Below, in pieces: positions 31,659-36,738 of a stretch of 36,738 bases of DNA; the stretch's first letter is position 1, and the number at the start of each line of letters is the position of its first letter. A program made the translations under genes and the position numbers. Under the pieces are notes generated by a model. The model saw only the letters and a list, made by a program, of their open reading frames with translations. It was not told where the DNA came from and made no database searches. This stretch comes from Deltaproteobacteria bacterium (GTDB lineage: Bacteria > Myxococcota_A > Polyangia > JAAYKL01): contig JAFGQN010000218.1 of assembly GCA_016935665.1 (NCBI GenBank), positions 1 through 36,738 of the forward strand. The letters run 5' to 3'.

Positions 31659-33380
31659 ATGCCTGCGATCCGTCACCTGATAATCAGAAATTTTCGCGCG
31701 ATAAAAGAGTTCATGTGGTACCCAAATCCCGGACTGAACTGTTTAATCGGGCCAGGAGACTCTGGGAAATCAACAGTTTTGGACGCCATAGATGTTGTTT
31801 TGGGCGCAAGACGTTCAATCACGTTCAATGATGCTGATTTTAACTGTGGCAACATTTCTCAGCCGATTGAAATACTTGCAACAATAGGGGCACTGGAAGA
31901 CGAACTACAGAATTTTGAATACTACGGAAATGTTCTTCGGGGATTCAATTTACAGGACAGGACAATATTCGATGAACCTCAGCATGGTTTGGAGACGGTT
32001 TTAACTGTACGGCTCCGAGTAGGTGCGGATTTGGAACCTGATTGGACGCTTTTCTCCGAACGCTCAGATACAGCAGGACAAGAATATCGATTGAAATGGA
32101 AACATCGTATAATTGTTTCCCCAAACCGTTTAGGGGTGATGTCATACAATCATCTAACTTGGGGGTCTGGTTCTGTATTGCCGCGACTTTCAACTGACGG
32201 CATTGAGACTGGAGAGACCTTAGCTGCCGTGAGCCGCATTGCGCGAAGTGCTTTCCCTTCGCCTGTCCCTCCAAACATTCAGGAAACAATTAATAAGGTT
32301 CAAAGTGTTGCGGACGACATGGCAGTTGCTGCTCATGGGGTAAAGGCGGCTTTGGATCCCAAAGCCGTTGCGTTATCAAATGGCGCGATTAGCTTACATG
32401 ATAACAACGGTACACCTCTTCGTCAGTTAGGAACCGGTTCGACTCGTCTACTTGTAAGTGGTCTGCAGAAATTGGCTTCGGAATCATCCATGCTGTTAGT
32501 TGATGAGGCAGAGTACGGTCTTGAGCCATTCAGAATTTCAAAATTTTTACATGAACTTGGCGCAAAAAATGTGCATTCAGGTAAGCAGGTGTTCATTACA
32601 ACGCATTCGCCCCATGTATTGCGAGAACTTCAAGTACATCAACTGCATGTTCTTCGCAAAGCAGAAGTGCCCTTTGAGCCGCCGTGGAGTCAATACTCTC
32701 ACTGGGCATACACGGCCAATGCCAATGATAGTCAAGCGCAAGCAACACTGCGCGCATGCGCCGAAGCATTCTTTTCAAAAAAAGTTATTGTGGCCGAAGG
32801 AAAGACGGAGATTGGATTGGTGCGCGGCATTGACATGTTCGAAGAGTCGCAGAATCGACAAAGTTTGCTTTCGAACGGTGCATTTTGTGCCGACGGTGGA
32901 GGGTCAAAGTTGTTTGAACGAGCGATGGTTTTTGCCCAATTTGGTTATCCAACGGCTATATTTAAAGATTCTGACATATCAACGCAGCATACCAATTCCA
33001 CAGCGCTGGCAACGAAGCAGGGGATTCAAATAATAGAGTGGGGTCATGGTTGGGCAACCGAAGAGGCTTTGTTTAATTGCTGTCCGGAGTCGTTGATTTT
33101 AGAGCTTTTGGATTTGGCTGTAGACCGTAACTCGGCGGACGCAATTGACACACATATTCGCAATTCATCAAACCACAGTTACGACTTGAATAAATGCAAA
33201 GCGAGTTTTGAAGAGCCGATGCGAGGTTGTCTTGCGTCAAGCGCTAAAAAGTACGGTTGGTACAAAGATATTGAACCTGCAGAATATATAGCCCTCAATG
33301 TCATTGGACCAAACCGGAATACCTTCAAAAAAGAATTGATCGCTGTGATTGATAGTTTGTTTCAATGGGCAAAATCATAA
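31659..33380 (+). CDS. gajA: Gabija-like GajA: OLD-family ATPase/TOPRIM nuclease
   Basis: Product of 573 aa, close to the known GajA length (about 578). GAGG lies five bases before the ATG. The N-terminal ABC-type ATPase has Walker A GPGDSGKST (31-39), a degenerate signature LGTGSTRLL (257-265), Walker B SMLLVDEAEYGLEP (277-290) and the switch His in FITTHSP. The C-terminal TOPRIM domain has the catalytic Glu in VIVAEGKTE (Glu380) and the D-x-D pair in AIFKDSD (437-439). GajA nicks DNA at preferred sequences and is held inactive by nucleotides until phage activity depletes them (known for B. cereus Gabija). The gajB-like gene follows after nine bases. OLD-type nucleases also pair with other partners, so the name rests on the combination. 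Confidence 0.85.
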   Translation: MPAIRHLIIRNFRAIKEFMWYPNPGLNCLIGPGDSGKSTVLDAIDVVLGARRSITFNDADFNCGNISQPIEILATIGALEDELQNFEYYGNVLRGFNLQDRTIFDEPQHGLETVLTVRLRVGADLEPDWTLFSERSDTAGQEYRLKWKHRIIVSPNRLGVMSYNHLTWGSGSVLPRLSTDGIETGETLAAVSRIARSAFPSPVPPNIQETINKVQSVADDMAVAAHGVKAALDPKAVALSNGAISLHDNNGTPLRQLGTGSTRLLVSGLQKLASESSMLLVDEAEYGLEPFRISKFLHELGAKNVHSGKQVFITTHSPHVLRELQVHQLHVLRKAEVPFEPPWSQYSHWAYTANANDSQAQATLRACAEAFFSKKVIVAEGKTEIGLVRGIDMFEESQNRQSLLSNGAFCADGGGSKLFERAMVFAQFGYPTAIFKDSDISTQHTNSTALATKQGIQIIEWGHGWATEEALFNCCPESLILELLDLAVDRNSADAIDTHIRNSSNHSYDLNKCKASFEEPMRGCLASSAKKYGWYKDIEPAEYIALNVIGPNRNTFKKELIAVIDSLFQWAKS

Positions 33381-33389
33381 GGGGACGAT

Positions 33390-34814
33390 GTGCCAGTTGA
33401 TGCTGTTTTAAAAACTTGGCGTGGTTCTGTGGTTGCTCCTGCAGGTTGTGGTAAGACTCATCTGATTACCGAAATCGCCAAACGTGCTGATGGTGGTAAG
33501 CCCTTTTTAGTATTGACGCATACGACTGCCGGTGTGGCTTCGCTAAAGAAAAAACTGCACAAGTATAACGTCCCTAACGCAAACATTTCTGTGTCTACAA
33601 TTGACGGATGGGCGATGAGTGTCGCAAAGAAGTTCCCCCATGGGTGTCCTCTGAAGGCATCGCCAACGAACACGCAAATTTTTTACCCCGAACTGAGAAA
33701 TGTTGTTAGCAAATTCTTACAAGGGGGGCATATCGACGGAATTATTCGATCGACCTATTCACGACTATTGGTCGATGAATACCAAGACACAGGTTTAGAA
33801 CAACACAGCATAGTTCTATGTCTCTCGAATTTATTGCCAACAACGGTTTTCGGAGATCCAATGCAATCAATTTTTGATTTTGGCGGCCCTCTCCCCAGCT
33901 GGAATGAAGTCCAAAGTGTGTTTCCAGAGGTGTTGGCTCTAAATACTCCGTGGCGGTGGAACAACGCTGGACAATGTGGTTTAGGAAATTGGATTCTGAA
34001 TGTTCGTGCGGAATTAGAGAATCGGCGTTCAATCAATCTACAGACTTGTCCCAATAATGTCTTCTGGTATCCTCTTTCCGGGAGCGAGCGGGATGATTTG
34101 ACGAATCAAACCAAAGTTCTATTTGACTTGCGAATTAAGGGTTCCGAGACTGATTCCATTTTGGTTATTGGCTCCTCAATGGAAGCAAATACAAGGCACA
34201 AATTCGCGAGAAACTCCAGAGGGGTACATGTTGTCGAACCGGTCGATTTAAAAGACATGATCGCAGCTTCAAAACGACTGGACGGTATTTTAGGTCGTGA
34301 ACTTGTGGAATGTACACTGGATATCGCTTCTAAATTGATGACAGGTACTGAAAAGAAAAAAGTGATGACTCGTCTTGATACCATTCTGGCAGGAAGGCAC
34401 AGGGCTGAGCCGACGGCGGTCGAAATCGTGGCCTGCGCTGTTGTCAGACAGTCCTGCCGCAAATCTTTGCTGGAGCTATGGGAGACTCTGGCGAAGAAAG
34501 AAGGTGTGAGATTGTATAGAGGCCCTGTCTATTCTGCTTTTAAGGAAACATTGAGGCTGGCTGCCAGCGATGGACAAAAAAGCATTGAAGAATGTGCATC
34601 GATCGTTAGAGAACGGCGAAGGCACTACGGCGACCGTCGAATCCCGCAATTTGCTGTTGGCTCAACTCTCCTTTTAAAAGGATTGGAGGCAGATCATGTA
34701 TTGATCCTTAATGCTGATGAAATGAATAGGAAACATCTTTATGTGGCTTTGTCCAGAGGGGCAAAGAGCGTGACGGTGTTTTCTCGGACTGCGGTAGTTG
34801 GCGTGCAAATGTGA
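33390..34814 (+). CDS. gajB: Gabija-like GajB: UvrD/Rep-type superfamily 1 helicase
   Basis: Product of 474 aa (known GajB about 494). AAGGGGA lies shortly before a GTG start at 33390, nine bases after the gajA stop. Motif I is VAPAGCGKTHL (Walker A, 16-23); motif II is LLVDEYQDTG (Walker B), motif III VFGDPMQSIFDF, and PWRW is the motif IV-region Arg. Near the C-terminus, VGSTLLLKGLEADHVLI and HLYVALSRGAKSV are motifs V and VI. The large 1B/2B insertions of full-length UvrD are absent, as in GajB. GajB is thought to sense DNA ends or single-stranded termini and activate GajA in one complex. All helicase motifs look intact. Confidence 0.85.
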   Translation: MPVDAVLKTWRGSVVAPAGCGKTHLITEIAKRADGGKPFLVLTHTTAGVASLKKKLHKYNVPNANISVSTIDGWAMSVAKKFPHGCPLKASPTNTQIFYPELRNVVSKFLQGGHIDGIIRSTYSRLLVDEYQDTGLEQHSIVLCLSNLLPTTVFGDPMQSIFDFGGPLPSWNEVQSVFPEVLALNTPWRWNNAGQCGLGNWILNVRAELENRRSINLQTCPNNVFWYPLSGSERDDLTNQTKVLFDLRIKGSETDSILVIGSSMEANTRHKFARNSRGVHVVEPVDLKDMIAASKRLDGILGRELVECTLDIASKLMTGTEKKKVMTRLDTILAGRHRAEPTAVEIVACAVVRQSCRKSLLELWETLAKKEGVRLYRGPVYSAFKETLRLAASDGQKSIEECASIVRERRRHYGDRRIPQFAVGSTLLLKGLEADHVLILNADEMNRKHLYVALSRGAKSVTVFSRTAVVGVQM

Positions 34815-35069
34815 CTGCGATATATTTTCTTCGAGGTACTTATAAACGCTTGAAGATGGAATTTATGATTGCGAGACTTTGAAAAACTCGATGCTGGTTA
34901 TTAAGATACGTGGCGAGCATTGCAATGTTGACTTCTCGCCGAACAAGGGGAGATCAGATTAAACAGGATATCGATTCTCTGACTCGAAAATATCAACGAT
35001 TTCGTAAATTATATGCTCGCAGATCCGGTATTATTTCCTATGCTTGTTTTGATACAATGACTCCAAGTT

Positions 35070-35831
35070 TCATCTGCATATACCCCCGTTACATTGCCTT
35101 GATATGCAATCGGCATTGTTGCCACATGGCTGACCGGCGGGACGACGCGGTGCACAAACATTGCCAATACAGGCATTGATGCATTGACCGTCTCGGTCAC
35201 ATGGTGCTCCATCCTCGCCATTTGCCGTTACGCATACATTGTCATTTCGACAACGTTGGCCATCGGCGCACTGAGAGTCTGCATTGCATCCACATACACC
35301 ACCGTTGCACAAACGTGATACGCAGTCTGCATTGTTGCCGCAAGATTGCCCCGGAGCACGCCTTGGTGCACAAACGTTGCCAATACAGGCGTTAATGCAC
35401 TGGCCGTCCCGATCGCATGGTGCTCCATCCTCGCCATTTGCCGTTACACAGACATTGTCACTTCGACAACGTTGACCTGTGCGACAATGGGAATCGACGC
35501 GACAAAAACCACACTGATTCTCAACACAGTTTTTTCCTGTTGGACAATCTCGGTTTTGAGTACATTCCACCCATTGACAACCAAGACGGCTGCAAATAGA
35601 TGAGTTAGAAAGGCTGCTACAGGTAAACTTCCCGTTACAATAGAAACCACCTCCATCAGTAAATTCTGGTGTGCAGGGTTTAACACAGTCTTTTAAATCG
35701 GTGATAATTTGTGACGAACAAGACCTTTGCCCTTCGCCGATGCATTTTCCAGTTCCGCCATTGCATTTGCCTGCGCTAATAAAAACAAACGTCAATAGCA
35801 TGACAACAAAATACTGATTTTTTTTCATCAT
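35070..35831 (-). CDS. Secreted Cys-rich protein with internal duplication
   Basis: Product of 253 aa from the first of two tandem ATGs at 35831, with AAAGGAAG upstream. A signal peptide (YFVVMLLTFVFISAGKC) is followed directly by Cys-rich sequence; the Cys after SAGK could be a weak lipobox. Cysteines recur in the pattern of Dickkopf-type or myxococcal small Cys domains: NRDCPTGKNCVENQCGFC, SHCRTGQRC and CGNNADC. Two nearly identical 72-residue units (CVTANGEDGAPCDRDGQC, CIGNVCAPRR, GGVC or GGIC) follow each other at the C-terminus. Function unknown; likely extracellular and disulphide-bonded. It is the only gene of this surface-protein style in the island. Confidence 0.8.
   Translation of the reverse strand: MMKKNQYFVVMLLTFVFISAGKCNGGTGKCIGEGQRSCSSQIITDLKDCVKPCTPEFTDGGGFYCNGKFTCSSLSNSSICSRLGCQWVECTQNRDCPTGKNCVENQCGFCRVDSHCRTGQRCRSDNVCVTANGEDGAPCDRDGQCINACIGNVCAPRRAPGQSCGNNADCVSRLCNGGVCGCNADSQCADGQRCRNDNVCVTANGEDGAPCDRDGQCINACIGNVCAPRRPAGQPCGNNADCISRQCNGGICR
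35074..35471 (-). repeat. Two tandem copies of a 216-bp unit in the Cys-rich gene
   Basis: The copies are offset by exactly 216 bp (for example TTTGCCGTTA at 35221 and 35437 on the plus strand). They are most alike around the segments encoding GEDGAPCDRDGQCIN. Silent and a few coding differences show that the duplication is not brand new. Confidence 0.85.
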
Positions 35832-36560
35832 TAATTATGCTTCCTTTCTCAAATGAATTGCGATTACAGTTAATTGATGTTGGTATCGCATTGTGAAAAA
35901 AACTCGGGGACCTTTACATAACCCATTTATGGAGAATCCCTCCGTTTGCTTTTTCCATGAGGCGGTCGCTATGAAGGCTAAAATACTAATCTCTTTTTTC
36001 CATGTATTACACTGTATTGCTTGTATTGGAAAGCAAACCCAACAGAAGGTATGGGAAAAAATTGCTTTCTCTTCTGTCATTAGGCGAAGCATTTTTGTCC
36101 TTAGTTTTTGTTAATTGCCTTAAATACTTGAATGTAATCGATGGGACACTCATGGGGCACTTGCTCTCAACTTTTGCCAATAATCGGCAATAATGGGAGT
36201 AGTCATTTGATTGAGTATTCAACTGGGAGAGGAAGTCGTGGATTGACTGCGGTGGCTGCGCCATCCTCGTCGAGATGCTTGAAATCCGGCAGCTTCATGG
36301 ACTTGCGTCCATTGCGCCGTGCCGTATTGCCAAATCACCCCAAATCACCCCACCCCGGTTGTTTATTTTCATGCAGCAGGAAAAGCCAAAAATTTTTTCC
36401 GTGAGTTAAATCCGGTGATTCAATTCGAATGTTCTGTATGAAATACTGAGCGCATCAATACATCGAGCGAGGAACATACACCTCAGTTTCCAACAGAAGA
36501 TGCAGGAGTGCAAAACACGCGAGAGTTGCCATCAAATTATTTTTGTAAGCCCAGCTTCGT
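35832..36560. other. Long stretch without a supported gene
   Basis: Short frames on both strands occur, none with a convincing ribosome binding site and product. Two perfect direct copies of CAAATCACCC lie at 36331-36350. One minus-strand frame (KSMKLPDFKHLDEDGAAA, about 36200-36325) looks protein-like but is closed by stops at both ends; it may be a remnant of another element. Confidence 0.45.
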
Positions 36561-36737
36561 TTATGCTGACGACACCGACACACCCGAATGAATACGCATT
36601 GCATAAGTGCCCGCCGGAAACATGGCATCCCTTTTCCCTTCTTTCCACCGCTTCAACGCATCCCAGTACTGTGAGACAAAATATTTGTAACGACGTATTG
36701 CATTGATTCGCAGTTTTTTTTCAAGAGAGAAAAATCT
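36561..36737 (-). pseudogene. Transposase C-terminal fragment running off the window end
   Basis: The minus-strand frame enters from the window edge and ends at the stop 36563-36561. It reads YFVSQYWDALKRWKEGKRDAMFPAGTYAMRIH and so on, in two adjoining pieces: a Y-W-x-A-L-x-x-W-K helix and a V/M-F-P-A-G-T-Y-x-M-R-x-H segment. This is a C-terminal ending I associate with REP-associated/IS200-like or related putative transposases common in Myxococcota. About 58 residues are visible and the start lies outside. Family is by recall and moderately certain. Confidence 0.55.
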
Positions 36738-36738
36738 C

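Noticed and set aside
28616-36738. Integrative element with integrase and flanking attachment sites
   Set aside because: No integrase or recombinase and no second copy of the tRNA 3' end are present in the window, so only a tRNA-adjacent accessory island is claimed.

Overview
The window looks like one contig from an uncultured, probably anaerobic or microaerophilic bacterium of the broad myxococcal/deltaproteobacterial type. The main evidence is a set of lipoproteins in which a lipobox cysteine is followed by an Asp/Ser/Gly/Thr-rich linker and then an enzyme domain. Myxococcal-style Cys-rich repeats, a rubredoxin-type protein and a radical SAM/U32 gene pair fit the same picture. Lineage is inferred from gene style only; there is no rRNA or marker gene here. 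Both ends of the window are transposase fragments.

Region 1 (1-8.6 kb): an IS4-type transposase tail, a broken head-repeat protein gene, an RsuA-type pseudouridine synthase, an unknown membrane-anchored protein and an SGNH-hydrolase lipoprotein with an 18-bp tandem repeat in its linker. Then come decayed IS200/IS605-like and IS5-like transposases lying nose to tail, an exported SRPBCC protein and a frameshifted Cys-rich (DUF4215-type) lipoprotein gene.

Region 2 (8.6-17 kb): an ECF-type cobalt/nickel uptake operon (CbiM with a C-terminal PDGLE/CbiN-like domain, CbiQ, CbiO). It is translationally coupled to a frameshifted secreted protein. A YheT-type hydrolase follows, then on the minus strand a radical SAM protein and a U32/RlhA-like protein in probable operon.

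Region 3 (17-28.4 kb): surface lipoproteins, including a PL14-like (alginate-lyase type) protein, a Cys-rich myxococcal protein and an epoxide-hydrolase-like enzyme, plus two small genes with strong ribosome binding sites. Next are a tightly packed three-gene ABC-2 exporter operon with an anchored partner protein, two gene stumps (serine hydrolase and QorB-like), and a protein fusing three rubredoxin-like modules to a DUF2231 membrane domain.

Region 4 (28.6-36.7 kb): an accessory, defence-type island beginning just after tRNA-Arg(CCU). It holds an overlapping pair of a nucleotidyltransferase-fold protein and an AP-endonuclease-2-type TIM barrel, which is the best candidate here for an undescribed module. 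It also holds an AbiEi-family gene without an adjacent toxin, divergent from a Gabija-like pair (OLD-type ATPase/TOPRIM nuclease GajA and UvrD-like helicase GajB) across a palindrome-rich intergenic region. A secreted Cys-rich protein with an internal 72-residue duplication and a truncated transposase complete the window. No integrase and no second attachment-site copy were seen.
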